Shown: positions 10,664 to 22,989, counted from the first letter of the stretch. The stretch: DNA of 64,000 bases from Zoroaster sp. YZ-2022 (GCA_029582265.1 CM055819.1:36277288-36341287); one strand, 5' to 3'. Numbers and translations are program-made. Notes: generated by a model from the letters alone, not told the origin.

Positions 10664-11553
10664 GTTACAATGGAGCTTCATGTACAATCGATATCGACGC
10701 TGTTTGCGTGTGGTGCCCATGGCCCAGACGTCATATTTTAGGCTCGTCACAGTCTTCTTTCTACGAAATTGTGTCTTTTTGAGGGAGTTTTGACCCAATA
10801 GGTCTTCGATTTCGTGTAAAAATGGATCGTCAACACAGTCATAAAGGATAGGTATCTTGGAGTTACTTTTTAAGAGGATTTCCTGTATTTATCTTCGTGT
10901 TTTTATACCAAAAAAGCCTTTTTTTAAAGCCTCGGTTGGCTGTCCATTCGTCGTTGCATTGTGCCTGTTTAACTAACGTTAGTTAGGCCTACGTGAACAC
11001 ACTTTGGACAGTAAACAACTCGCCACTTTTCTAACAAAATATGAACAGATGTAACCAAAATGTATTTAGAATATTAAATAAGGATAGGAAAATTCAGTTG
11101 TTAAGGTTATAAAAAAAATTCAGTAGAAATCTTATGCCATATTTTGTAATTTTTGTTTTCTCCAAAAAATCTTCAGTTTGTGCACAAATTAAATAAGTAG
11201 CCTAATGATTGTTTACTGCACTTTTCCTTAATTTTTTACCCTTCTCAGATACAAATAAACTTACATAGACAATTATTTCACAGGAAAAATGCACAATATT
11301 CATGACACAATACATGTACTTGTAGGTGCTGCTCCCTGAGGCCTCTCTCAGACATATCTCACAATCACATGAAATTATATGAGTATATGAGACTCTGCAA
11401 TTTCCTTCAATACCTTTCTCTTTTTATGTGAGTTTCGTGCGAGAATATTTCTTTAATTTATTACACATTGTCAAGAATAATTGTGTGCAATTTTGAAAAC
11501 AAACCAATGCCCTTTTCAATTTCAATGGTCCAGCTGCTCTAAAATTATACACT
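10664..11553. other. no gene seen
   Basis: AT-rich, with no coding pattern on either strand. A GC-richer patch at 10620-10810 with stop-free short stretches could be a promoter or first exon, but no motif decides it. Confidence 0.3.
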
Positions 11554-11775
11554 ATTTTCCCCATTCACATAAATTAGAACTTCTCTGAATTTTCAAATAC
11601 TTTATTCTTGGTCCATGTAATTATAAAACCTTCCTATTATTTTTTACAGCATGTTCACTGTGACATATTATTTTCCTCATTCACATAAATTAGAACTTCC
11701 ATGAAATTTCACATTCTTTATTCCATGTACTTATAAAACCTTCCTATTATTTTTTACAGCATGTTGACTCCGATG
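11554..11775 (+). repeat. 116-bp tandem duplication carrying a splice acceptor
   Basis: Two units start at 11554 and 11670. Each contains CATTCACATAAATTAGAACTT, and ends in TATTATTTTTTACAG|CATGTT, a good 3' splice site. The second may lead into an exon holding ATGTTGACTCCGATG. The duplication would give two alternative acceptors. Confidence 0.5.
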
Positions 11776-13711
11776 TATCATGGCTCAGACTAAGTTCCAG
11801 CCTACAGTACCCCGACACGGCGTTGACACCACATCCAAATGCAGTATCGTAACTGTTCAAGTCATCAACAATCTTCAGTTTCTAGGCTACACAATGGTAT
11901 GGTTTAACGTCTGACGTTAACAGATCGTTTGAGAAGGGGTCTTTATACCAATGATGAACATTTCATTTAGTTTTAATGGTTGTTTATTACACAAAATTAA
12001 GGTTTAGCATAATTTGTTATCTTTTGCTATAGCAGTACTGGCATTTCAGTCCAAGAGAAGGGGTGTATCTGATAACCACCTTTCCAATCCATGTCAGTTA
12101 AACAACATTTATTTAAATCTAAGACCTTACTCCTATTTTCAATCTTAATTTTGTTTATAGAAAGGACAGAAACATCTTGCAACTTCAGCTATGCAGAATT
12201 GATGCTGGGTGTGATTTTTGACATAATGAAGCACCAGTCGTCAGTCAATGGAATTGGTAATTTGGGCCCCTTATACTTTTATTGCTTGTTTGCCCCTCCC
12301 CTTCCCTAGTTATTGGATTGTATAGTGCTGCAATGATAGACCAAAGAATTTTAGAAAAACCCAAATGTGTTGGTTCATCACCAGTGGCAGTACATGCCAT
12401 CACCAAGAACTTGGGGGGAGGGGGCAGACATTTTATTCCAAAATTACCGATTCCAATGACAACCCCTGAATGTCACCCATTCTGAACTGTCACTAAGTCG
12501 TACATACAGAGCGTACATTTACTATAAATGCAGATTGATTCTGTTTTCTTGTCAACAAAGGATCATGGTTTGGTTCATTTACACTGAAGTCATTTCACTT
12601 GTTACATGTGTAAGACCATGTACACTCATTTCTAGATTGGTTACAAGTAGGTTAAATAGGTCAACAAAGTGGTTTCAATTGATTGTGGGGGAGGGAAGTG
12701 TGTAACCACAAATGTCAAGTCATGAAACCCAACAGACAGTTAAAATAAATATGTATTTCATTGCTTTATTAGCAATTTACAAGCACCCATACAACTCTTT
12801 GATTATTTCAATGTCTAACAATTTATGTACAAAATGGTATCTGATCTTTAGGTTGTAATTCTATAGTATGGATGCAGCTACAGACATTTTGCCAATCATG
12901 TGCACAACCTTGAAAATGTAAAAATCAATGTAGAATTTGTTTTCAAATTGTTAAAATTATGTTTTAATTATTTGTAGTATAGGTGAAAACAAAGACAGTT
13001 TATAAGCATGTCACAATAAGGAGATGCTTGATTACAGTGTCACTATCATTGTCAATTTATCATATTTTTGTTATAAACTTCACCTGAAAGTGAAGTATAT
13101 TATAAATAAAGATTAAATTAATTTTTGTACAAGACTTAATACCAAGAGATAAATACCAATGTTGGCTTCATTTAAATCTAAAATTGAAAGGTTTGTCCAT
13201 AAACAAAGTGAAAAGGGCAACCAATTATCAGATTTGATGCAGTGGATATAATTACATTTAATTTTGTTTGAATTGGGAATTATTTACTTTTTGACAACTC
13301 TTCTGCGGGGGGGGGGGGCAGTGGAAGATGGAAAACACGGATGCAAGCTTTCTTCCAAATTTATCATGTAGTAGTTATAAGCTTGTTTTCTAATGAAAGG
13401 CTAATTAGCTGAAGGAAAGGAAAGGGGAAATATTTATATGATCTTCCATGCTTCAGTGTCTTCAGTAACCCCCAACTCCCCCAAACAATTTAACCCACAC
13501 TTCCTGCTCTTTCAATTTGCAGCCAAGTTTAATCCAGTTACTATACATGTAGTCCCCTTCTACCCTAAATCAACTTTGTGACTTTATGCCCATAATAACG
13601 CTGAATAGGTTGATCTGGCTACCTACAACCCTGGCAAACTATTTTCATATGAGTGATTTTAATGTTGATTTATCATCTAGCATGGTTTTTGAAAAGCATG
13701 TGTTGGGCTAG
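11776..13711. other. no gene recognised
   Basis: Short open stretches at 12091-12309 and 12282-12485 on the plus strand lack any motif and have no splice context. A G9 run lies at about 13307-13316. The rest is AT-rich unique-looking sequence. Confidence 0.3.
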
Positions 13712-14602
13712 TGTCAATATTTAAAATAAAAAACATTGTGTTCCAAGTCACACTTGTTAATTTCTAATTTATTGCTTAAATCTCACAACTTTTCCAAGTT
13801 TATCAGCCAACATCTCAAGAACTAAATGACCTATTAGAAAAAACACAATTGAATTCCTTACATTAATAGCTTGTAATTCTTGTGAAATGACTTACCATAA
13901 ATGCTTTGCCAATGGTCCAATTAGTGGCACACGAAGTAACGATTTTTACAAATTTTAAAAGGTCATATCTCATAGCTTCAATTTGATGTATAAGTTGACA
14001 AATTTGTTATTTTTTCATAATCATGAGGAGGTCGTATATGACCTTCAAACCACCTAATGTGACCTTTACTTCCTGTCCAAACAGGAAGTTCAAATTTAAC
14101 ACATTCTAACGCAAAATTTTGAATATGAAATTGATATTGTTATTATAAAAGATGATAAACCCTTGCACAGTATGATATTCACATCATCGTTGATAATTTG
14201 ATTGAACCGGAAGTGGACTCGAACACCGTGTGTTTGTTCTAACAAACACTTAAGATCTAGTTATTTTAAACTTCTTCTCAGTGGCGCTTGTCCGGCAACA
14301 AAGGCATCCTTGCTGAGTATTTACAGCCTTCAAACTTAACACATGAACAGAACATATCAAGCTGACGAAACCATAGAAGATATTTCACAATTTTGTTATC
14401 ATCTTAAAGATCTTGAACTATATCACATTTCGTTTTCAGACGTGACCCCAATCTGACCTTTCCTTCCGGTCGAAACCGGAAGGTTAAGTGAAACAATATG
14501 CTGAATTACTATTCCCTGTATGTACGAATAGCCTATATCGCTTGTGCACAGAATACGTACACACAGCAATATACGGAGTTTAATATAGGCCTACAACGTT
14601 AA
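13712..14602. repeat. large dispersed repeat, partial copy C
   Basis: Matches copy A from about 6994, jumps from A 7262 to A 8589 (internal deletion of 1.3 kb that removes the palindrome and CRE pair), then follows the part found in copy B up to ATAGGCCTACAACGT (22297). It lacks the LINE, so it is an unfilled site for it. Confidence 0.65.
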
Positions 14603-15060
14603 GGCCTTGTCACACGGGCAATTTTCGGGCAATTTTCAGGCAATAAAAGATGCTGGCAATGAGCTTGCTCGGAGATGGCATTTCATGCAATCCAGTGGCA
14701 ATGAGTAGACTGGCTTTCTACTTTGAGGCAATCTGTCGAGGCAATCTCCAATCACATTGCGTATCAGTGATCACGTGACATTTTATCACAAGCAAAACAT
14801 TTTCAGCGGCGGCCATTTAATTCTCGTTTACATGAACAAATACTGAGGAATTTTGCCGTTCTGTTTAACTCCAAAGCAAAATACAAGAAAATAAAATGGG
14901 TTACCGAGAAAGAGGAAAATATAATTGCATTATTAAGAGGTAAGTAGACATTATTTAGAGGTTTATTGGCCTAGAATGTGCGTTTGTAAAGTAGGCCTAT
15001 CGTAGACATAATTATTGCATGCACAATCCAATGGATGTTCGTGACGGACGAAACTGTTGT
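14603..15060 (+). mobile_element. 5' end of a Harbinger-like DNA transposon
   Basis: Copy B reads ACAACGTAACGG where this copy reads ACAACGTTAA followed by GGCCTTGTCACACGGGCAA. A GGCC...CACACGG terminus next to TAA fits PIF/Harbinger insertion at TWA. GGCAATTTTC/GGCAAT words repeat nearby. The other end is missing because copy B starts at 15061. Assignment is inference from terminus and target only. Confidence 0.4.
14834..14939 (+). CDS. possible exon with a Myb/MADF-like start
   Basis: The frame before donor AAGAG|GTAAGT reads KIKWVTEKEENIIALLR at its end. A tryptophan followed by acidic and hydrophobic residues is the first helix pattern of Myb/SANT or MADF DNA-binding domains, which Harbinger elements often encode. 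No ATG is seen in this frame, so the exon start is not fixed. The rest of the gene is not present. Confidence 0.35.
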
Positions 15061-15970
15061 ACTGCATCTATTTCGTAAAAACTATATTGAGTCTACTCTT
15101 TCCCTGTTTTTGCAGTGTAACCTACATGATTTTAAGTTTGCATTTTAACTAAGGATAATGACTGAGCATGGATATATGCTATATTGTCCAGAACAAAGTT
15201 TAAAAACTGCCATGCAGTCAAAGTCGAAAGAGCACCGTTGGAAAATACTTCATTGTGTAACTCGCCTACATACATGTACAGTACATGTATGCAAATCCAT
15301 GTAAATATATACATGTTCGTGTGTTGTTGTCTCTTCTGCAATTCTGCATGTTCTTCGTGTCAGTGAAATATATCCCTAACTCAACCTAAAGAGATGCTTT
15401 TACTTGATTAGACTGCTAGTTGTAGCCACAAAATTGTCATAGGGGCACCTGTTTTTTCTGAGCTAGGTTACATTTGTTGTTTTGTTATTAAGCATAAAAC
15501 GTCTGTCCCTCTATGCTTTAAAGAAACGTCAGGCCTTATAACATAAAAAAAGATGAAGAGCCTGCATAAAAAAAGAAAACTAATAAATGAAGAAAAAGCT
15601 GCAGAGGGATGAGTTAATATGAGTTTTAATTGGAAAATAAACATGCAGGTGTGTTGGTGGACAACATGTGTACACCAAAATTCAGGATGCAAAATGCAAA
15701 TGGGGTGGGGGTGATGAAGGTTGTTTTTGCAATTGTAGAGGGCATTCTCTTACTGGAGTAATACATGTTGGCCTTTCCCCATTCAGAATTTATTTTTTCA
15801 CAGAATCATTTGAACATTTCTTTATATTTTGTATTTTAGCTCTCCAGTATGCTGAGTAATTGGAATTAGATGCAATGGCTGGCATCAGTGAGAATCAGTT
15901 CAACAGCCTAGAAAGCATCTAAAACACAAGCCCCAAGGTAACCAATAAATCTGTGATACAATTATTGTAA

Positions 15971-16017
<47 letters not shown>
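15971..16017 (+). repeat. TG microsatellite, expanded allele
   Basis: About 22 TG units, more than twice the length in the paralogous positions of copies A and E. Confidence 0.9.
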
Positions 16018-16018
<1 letters not shown>

Positions 16019-19000
16019 ATGATTGCATTCCTCCTGACTGCCCTATGATCCACTCACATGACCCCACCAACCTACATTGAAGATTGTGATTTTTATTTTC
16101 AAAAAGCAATTCTTTTAAAACTTTATCCAGAATGTTGTATTCTTTCCCAGTGAAAACAGGTCAACTCGTATGCGTGCCAACTCGTACTTTTACCAACTCA
16201 TACTCATTTTGGTCAACTCGACCCGTAAAAATATTTATTACTGAATATTTACTGGCATGTGTATGGGTTGACATCCGGTGGAGTACGAGTTGGTAGAAGT
16301 ACAAGTTAATTTAGCTACACTATAGTGTCTGTAGTTCCTCATAATGCTAGTAATGCTTATGTCTTGTGTGGTGATGGCTGCATTGCAGTTCACTTTATAT
16401 TAGCACTTAATTTTCTCACTAAAGTAGACCAGAAACAAATATCAGCACCTTTATTGAGATAATGAAACAGTCACATCATGGAGGAAGGAAGACGTCACAT
16501 GTAACTTTCTATTCCATTGTAAAACCTAACTTAAAGGCATTGTTCTGAAGGGATCATTTTTCTAAAGTTGCATAATTTTTCTGAAGTTACATCAATCCAT
16601 CATCCTGATAATAACATATGAGGGCATTCTAAGTTATGTGTGTTTTGTTAGCATGACCCATTATTCTTTGTCCCTCTTTGAAAACATTTAGTATTGTTTT
16701 TACATGATTCGTTTATATTTCAGATCAACGGTATCCATTTGTGCTACTGCTACAAGGTGTGTTAGAGTCTATGTAACTTTGTGATCCAATGGCCAGCATT
16801 TGAAGTTTATCCATTCATCAAAGGAGTTAATGTATGATTAAAATTATTTTATATGGACTTATCCTATCTATGGCAGTCTTTACCCTCAAGACAATTGTTT
16901 TTTTTAGGACCTCAAAACATATCTAGGTCTTTCTAGGAATTTCTTTAACATGTTAGAACAAAAATAGTACTGAGGAATTCTTATTATATTTTTGACTGGA
17001 CCCAAACAACCTCACAAATGTGGTTATTAAGCAATATCTGTGATCTAGTAAAATGTATATTGCCGACAGTGAATCCCTGGCAGTTGGGCCATATAAACAT
17101 AGTAAACATACCCCCCAATCTTCATTGCATGGGTGTGTCAGCCTTGGAATACCTTTTGCCAGATCACCCAATTAAAGTTCCTATGTATTTGTATGCTCGC
17201 ATTGGGATAGTACTGACCATCAATCCCATAAACACAATTGGTTAAACAGACAGTATCGTCACGATCAGAGCAGACTTTCTACAAACAGGGCATGGAATTG
17301 GTGTCCTAGTTTAAGACGAACATAGTGACTGAAAATTACTGGCTCATTTATGCAGCAGCAACGCGAATATGACCTTATCATGTGAGTATTATTTTCAGTC
17401 ACTGAGTTAAACTAGAACTTGAACTCTGATTCCATGCCCTGTTGATCGTGAAGATATTACCACCTTTAAACAATAACTTTAAAATGACTATTTATGAAAA
17501 TGTATTTTCAACAGTTAATGACAAATAAATACATATACATGTAACAATCAGAAGATCATTTCGGTATTGTTTGTTTCTTTTTATTTTACAGTTATCCTTC
17601 ATATTACATTGTGTTGTCTCTTCCCTATAAGTTTTGTTTTAAAAAACTGACCCAAACATTTAAATATTATAACACTTGATCGAATTTGTCATTGTATTGT
17701 ACAAGACCTGCACACACCTCACCTCGGGGGGAAAATGTGTAATGATCAAACTGTGATGATACATTATTTTATTTCTTTTTTTTTTAGTTTATGGGCAATC
17801 AATTTCAGGGTAACAGTTTGCCAATGCTGCCTTGACAAAAGGTTTTCAGGCACTGAGTTAATTTAAATACGAAATCAATTAAATTTGACGTATGTATTTT
17901 AACTTATGTATTTTATTTATTTTCTTTTTATTATTTTATCAACTTTATTCCATTTGCAAAAGTAAATTTAATTATGCGTACAATTTTTTAACGAAAAGCA
18001 TCAATACATTTCCCACAATGATTGTTTAATAAACAATGTGGCAAAAAAGAGTCTAGACAAACAAAATGGTTGGTAATTTTTTTCCAAAATTGTTGGGTGT
18101 TTACTTTTAAATATTGGTCTTGGTTAGCCAGTTAGCAAATTTCTAAATGGTCAGTGGATTTTGTTTCATTTTAATTCATGTAATAACCAAATAATATGTT
18201 TCATTATCATTATCACCTTGTACTATGCCACATTTCGTTCGCAGACATGACCCTAATCTGACCTCTCCTTTCTTTCGAAACCAGAAAGGTTTAAGTGAAG
18301 AAATATTCTGAATCACTATTCTGTAAATGTATATTTTTGCTATCTTCAGAAAAAATTAGAACTTTGGCAGAATTGACACCCATATTATTAGGAAAACTTT
18401 TGTGTATGACTTCACATGATTGAACTGGAACTTACGGCTGAAATTATATTGGATGACTGAAGCAGAAGTTAATGTATTCAGTATAGCACATTATATGCTA
18501 TTTTTATTATATATTATGAAAACTCATACCTCCTGAGGTAACTCTTGTCTTTTATTTATTTTTATTTTTATATTCTGACCACAAAACATCAAATTTAAAA
18601 TAAAAACATTGTCTTCCAAGTCACACTTGTTAATTTCTAACGTATTGCTTAAATATTTCAGGAACTAAATGACCTATTAGAAAACAAAAAACACAATTGA
18701 ATTCCTTACATTAATAGCTTGTAATTCTTGTGAAATGAGTTACCATTATATGCTTTGATGGTCAAATTAGTGGCACACGAAGTAACGATTTTAAAAGGTT
18801 ATATCTCATAGCTTCAATTTGATGTATAATTTGACAAAGCTGGGGGAAAATAAAAATAGGGTGTAAAGCTATATAATGTAATCTTACCTACTCCGTAAGT
18901 TGGAGAACAAATGGATGATGATGGACATATGTATACTTCAAATTATTCCAAGATATTTATTTCATGAAAAATCAGGCCTCGTATTGAGATTTGGAGGCAA

Positions 19001-19334
19001 TGTGAATGGGAATTTTGACATCGTTCCTGTGTATGAAATATTCTTTGAAATATATACATATCAAAACTATGATCAATGACGTCATTACTACGTCACTACG
19101 GAAAATTAAAACAGGTCGAAAACAATTTATTTCTCTAACTCAAAAATTATAGATCAGAATTTTGTCAAATTTCAAATATAAACAATCTGTGTCAATATGA
19201 AGACAACTGGAAAGTTTCATCTTAATCACGTGACCAAAACTTAATATATGAGAATAAAAAAGTAGTTTACGATACAATTTTAAAGGTAATAAACAAATTA
19301 GGCGATGCTGTTTCCTTCGCCAATAATACAAACT

Positions 19335-19410
19335 AAAGAGGGCGCTATGCACATTTAGCGGTTGGACATAATATTATGTCCAACCGCTTAATGTGCATAG
19401 CGCCCTCTTT
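19335..19410. repeat. 76-bp palindrome, copy B
   Basis: Arms of 38 bases differ at one position and meet at ATAATATTAT. Ends are AAAGAGGGCGCTATGC and its complement. Confidence 0.85.
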
Positions 19411-19961
19411 TAATCTAGCAGACGAAACAATTGTTGTGACATTCATTTAGGCTTTTACAGATCTCTGATATTGTATTCAAATTAATTACTGGCATTACTT
19501 ATTTTAAATTGTGTAATTGCAATTTTGACAATCTCTGCTATTTTTCTCCTTTCTCCTCGATGAGACTTATCGAACAAAAAAAAACAGGTCCAAAGTTCAC
19601 AGAGCCTTCAAACTTGACAGATACTTATACCATAACATGTAGTTGTCAATAGATTTATGACATACAGTTTCAGGTAAAGTTGTGACGTCATGGTGACGTC
19701 ATCAGATAGCGAAATACACTAAAATCTAATTTTAATATTTCCACAAATCATATCATGAACCACAAAAGACATTTTCACAATCTTTGCATCATCTTACAGA
19801 TCTTGAATTATGTGACATTTCGTACACAGACATGACCCCAATCAGACTTCTTTCCGGTCGAAACCGGATATGGTATATGTCTCCAGTGGACGAAATTACT
19901 ACTGAAATGTGACCTTTTTAAAAATGTGAAGGATGACGTCATCACCTGTCACAGTGCCATC

Positions 19962-20299
19962 ATGGGGTGCCATGGCCGAGCGGTTAAGTGCATTGGACTC
20001 AAGTTCTGATGGCTGTGTCATCAGAATGTGGGTTCGAAACCTGGCGGCGACCGTGGTATTTGTGTCCTTGAGCAAGACACTTTACTGTAATTGCTTCTCT
20101 TCACCCAGGTGTATAAATGGGTACCTGTGAGGGTAGAGATGGTTATTGTGTTTGATTAGCCCTGTAGCGCCAGGGAGCTGAGAAAGATTATAGGAATGAT
20201 ATTGGCCCAGTGACCAGGGGTAATAATGTAAGCGCCTTGAGCACCACTCAGTTGGTGGATACGTGCGCTATATAAGACCACATATTATTATTATTATTA
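19962..20299 (+). mobile_element. tRNA-Leu-derived SINE
   Basis: The head has a box A (TGGCCGAGCGGTTAAG, about 19973-19988), an anticodon-loop region GACTCAAGTTCTG as in tRNA-Leu(CAA), a long variable arm and a box B (GGTTCGAAACC, 20031-20041). The body contains CCTTGAGCAAGACACTTTAC and TATAAATGGGTACCTG, common in aquatic-animal SINEs. The tail ends in (ATT)n. The last 60 bases resemble the 3' end of the LINE at 8681-10235, so that LINE type is its likely partner. Transcription by RNA polymerase III from boxes A and B is expected. Copy A shows the site without it. Confidence 0.85.
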
Positions 20300-20430
20300 G
20301 AAAAATAAATAGACGGCAGTGTTTGTGATAATTACAAACACATGGTGTTCGAGTTTTGTCAGGGCAGTGATGATGACGTCAGAATGTTTTTAAACTAACT
20401 TTCCATTATTATTTTTTAATATTAAACTGT

Positions 20431-21070
20431 GACTTCCGGTTTAGACAGGAAGTAAAGGTCAAATTGGGGTCACATTTTTGTAAATATTTTTGACAGTTAA
20501 CAATCTGTACAATAGTGCAAAAACTGTGAATTTACCTCTTGTGGTTGTTGAGATGATTTTTTTAAATATTAAACTTTGACTTCCGGTTTGGACAGGAAGT
20601 AAGGTCAAATTGGGGTCACCTTTGTGTAAATATTTTTCGACAATTAACAATCTGTACAATGGTGGAAAGATTGTGAATTTACCCCTTGTGGTTGCTGAGA
20701 TGATTTTTTAAAATATTAAATTTTGACTTCCGGTTTGGACAGGAAGTAAAGGTTAAATTGGGGTGACTTTTGTGTAAATATTTGTTGACAATTAATAATC
20801 TGTACAATGGTGCAAAATTTGTGAATTTACCTCTTGTGGTTGTTGAGATATGATTTTTTTAAATATTAAACTTTGACTTCCGGTTTGGACAGGAAGTAAG
20901 GTCAAATTGGGGTCATCTTTTTGTAAATATTTTTCGGCAATTAACAATCTATACAATGGTGTACAATATGTGAATTTATCTCTTGTGGTTGTTGAGATAT
21001 GATTTTTTTAACTATTAAACTTTGACTTCCTGTTTGGACAGGAAGTAAGGTCAAATTGAGGTCACTCACA
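20431..21070 (+). repeat. satellite array, about 4.3 monomers of 147-150 bp
   Basis: GACTTCCGGTTTGGACAGG starts at about 20431, 20578, 20725, 20875 and 21024. Monomers are inverted relative to the array at 25721-27670. Confidence 0.9.
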
Positions 21071-21145
21071 ACTCGTGTTTCATCTACTTGTTAAGTTCTA
21101 AGTACATGCCAAGTTTCAAGTGTTTTTTGCGGACAACGGCGGGGG

Positions 21146-21239
21146 AGAAGAAGAAGAAGAAGAAGAAGAAGAAGGAGGAGGAGGAGGAGGAGGAGGAGGA
21201 GGAGGAGGAGGAGGAGGAGGAGAAGAAGAAGAAGAAGAA
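21146..21239 (+). repeat. GAA/GGA microsatellite
   Basis: Runs of AAG, then GAG, then AAG triplets, about 94 bases, all purine on the plus strand and thus able to form triplex DNA. The open frame through it is an artefact of the repeat. Confidence 0.95.
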
Positions 21240-21240
21240 T

Positions 21241-21269
21241 AGGTGTTTCGGGCACATGCCCGAACACCT
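21241..21269. terminator. terminal hairpin of the satellite element
   Basis: AGGTGTTTCGGGCA, loop CA, then TGCCCGAACACCT: arms of 13-14 bp with one bulged base. A hairpin at the 3' end is a rolling-circle transposon stop signal. That role is inferred from element layout; it is not a transcription terminator. Confidence 0.5.
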
Positions 21270-22297
21270 AATAATCTAAAAAATCATAGGAAATTTGAAT
21301 ATGACTTCTGCGAATAAAGTGATAGTTACATCTTATATTCTCAAAAAATATGTTTGATAACAGTTCAGAGCGCCCCCTAGTGGCATTTAAAAAAGGGATT
21401 ATTTTCCAATGTCAGAAATTGAACCAAAGCAAGTACTAACGTTATTTTTTCATGATCATGAGGAAGTTTCATTGTGTCATATATATGACCTTCAAATCAC
21501 CTGTTCTGACCTTTACTTCTGGTCTAAACAGAAAGTCCAAAGTCAACACATTCTAATGCAAAATTGATATGTTTTTGAATATGAAATTGATATTGTTATA
21601 ATAAAAGATGATACACCTTTGCAAAATATCATATTGACATCATCGTTGATAATTTGATTGAACCGGAAGTGGACTCGAACACCGTGTGTTTGTTCCAACA
21701 AACACTTAAGCTCTAGGTTTTTTTTACTTCTCAGTGGCGCTTGTCCGGCAACAAAGGCATACTTGCTAAGCATTTACAGCGTTCAAACTTAACACATGAA
21801 CAGAACATAACAAGCTGACGAAACTGTTTGCTGTGACGTCATAATTACGTCATCAGGTGTCGAATTACGCTAAATCAAAGTTTAATATTTCAAAAAATTA
21901 TATCTCATGAACCACAAAAGATATTTTCATAATATTTGTATTATCTGAAAGATCTTGAAGTATGTGATTTTTCGTTTTTCGACGTGACCCCAATCTGACC
22001 CGTGACCCCAATTCTTCTTCCGGTTGAAACCGGAAGTTGAATATTTCAAAATATCATATCTCATGAACCATTGAAGATATTTTCACAATCTTTGCATCAA
22101 CTTAAAGATCTTGAATTATGTCACATTTCGTTTTCAGACGTAACCCCAACCTGACCTTTATTTTCAGTCGAAACCGGAAGGTTAAGTGAAACAATATGCT
22201 GAATTACTATACCATGTATGTAAGAATAGCCCATATCGCGCGTGCACAGAATACGTACACTCAGCAATATACGTAGTTTAATATAGGCCTACAACGT
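21270..22297. repeat. large dispersed repeat, copy B, right part
   Basis: Continues copy B after the satellite element. It includes the unfilled LINE site (about 21535), the GTGTTTGTTCCAACAAACAC hairpin, and two degenerate satellite-like units with CCGGAAG pairs near 22020 and 22170. It ends at ATAGGCCTACAACGT. Confidence 0.65.
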
Positions 22298-22748
22298 AAC
22301 GGAATGAAATGAGCATGGAAAACTTCTCCCTTTTTTTTACATGATATTGGGTCACAAATGTTCCTTCCTCAAGTCATCATCTCTTAATATAACAAACCTG
22401 AAGAATTTTGTGGGAAAATGGATGGAAATTTACACCATTCTCATTGAATGCGGCATTTGTACGGTCCATATGTCCCACAGTATAACATGAGTATGTGTGT
22501 TGTGTATGAAGCGTCAATGAAATTTGTGGTTTGTTCAGACTGCTTCGCAGAATGTTGCATACAAATAGAATGGGTCAAACGGCAGTTACAAGGCTCAGAC
22601 TGTCAGAGCAGATGTTGTGCGTACAATATAAGACTTTCCAGTATATCTACAAAACGTAATTTTTCTTATAATTATGGTGATTTAGGTTTTTAGGGGTATT
22701 TAATATTATTGCGTTACATGTAGTTTCATTTAATTTGGGACGATTGAG
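22298..22748. other. no gene recognised
   Basis: An open stretch at 22448-22693 (81 codons, plus) has many Cys residues, but lacks motifs and a convincing start context, so it is not called. Confidence 0.3.
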
Positions 22749-22831
22749 GGCGCATTTCATGATTTACGGTCCTCGGATGCTGATTATATGAGTGATGAGG
22801 ATACGAGTAGTCCAAACAATTTTCTGAATGG
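22749..22831 (+). pseudogene. exon-like fragment, acidic peptide
   Basis: Between a possible acceptor (GACGATTGAG) and donor AATG|GTATG, the frame reads SSDADYMSDEDTSSPNNF, a composition typical of real acidic linkers. No in-frame stop occurs inside. The phase does not match the exon-like piece at 23901, so they cannot be joined directly. Function unknown. Confidence 0.35.
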
Positions 22832-22989
22832 GTATGTTATTCTTTAAGTACTTCGATTGAAGGATGTTTATTACATCACACTAATTATTGTAACATTATT
22901 TAAAGCCAAAGCCAGTGTAGATTGTATATTCGAATTAGATTTAACCTATAATTAAGTGCAGCGCATGGGTTTTGTTTACTTGTTTTGGA

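Larger units (their letters stand above)
15061..19961. repeat. large dispersed repeat, copy B, left part
   Basis: Collinear with copy A from 3466. It has a longer TG tract (15971-16017), a shorter poly-C run, several small indels and a cleaner 76-bp palindrome. No protein is encoded. Short open stretches here are interrupted at different places in copy A, which argues against coding. Confidence 0.7.
20300..21269 (+). mobile_element. hairpin-ended satellite element, plus orientation
   Basis: Order: A-rich left edge, hairpin GTGTTTGT/ACAAACAC (20319-20341), an 80-base leader with TGACGTCA, four to five monomers of 147-150 bp (20431-21070), a TGTTTTTTGCGGACAACGGCG block, a GAA/GGA microsatellite (21146-21239) and a terminal hairpin (21241-21269). 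The reverse of this order is at 25491-27800. A leader hairpin, central tandem repeats, microsatellite and 3' hairpin without coding sequence match non-autonomous Helentron/DINE/MINE-type elements (family knowledge). The host resumes with TAATC as in copy A. Confidence 0.65.

Noticed and set aside
12091..12485. Secreted small protein with a hydrophobic start
   Set aside because: No conserved motif, start context or splice signals, and the composition fits AT-rich non-coding sequence.
15900..16109. Protein with a His-Thr run on the minus strand
   Set aside because: It is the TG microsatellite read as codons; the paralogous copies A and E break the frame.
19971..20045. A functional tRNA-Leu gene
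   Set aside because: Box A and box B are good, but the acceptor stem does not pair and a 250-base SINE body with a repeat tail follows. It is a SINE head.
21088..21279. Lys/Glu-rich protein
   Set aside because: The frame is an expansion of the GAA/GGA microsatellite inside the satellite element.
21800..21830. Third hammerhead at GCTGACGAAAC (also near 14360 and 10510)
   Set aside because: CTGACGA runs straight into AAAC with no stem II, so the core is absent.
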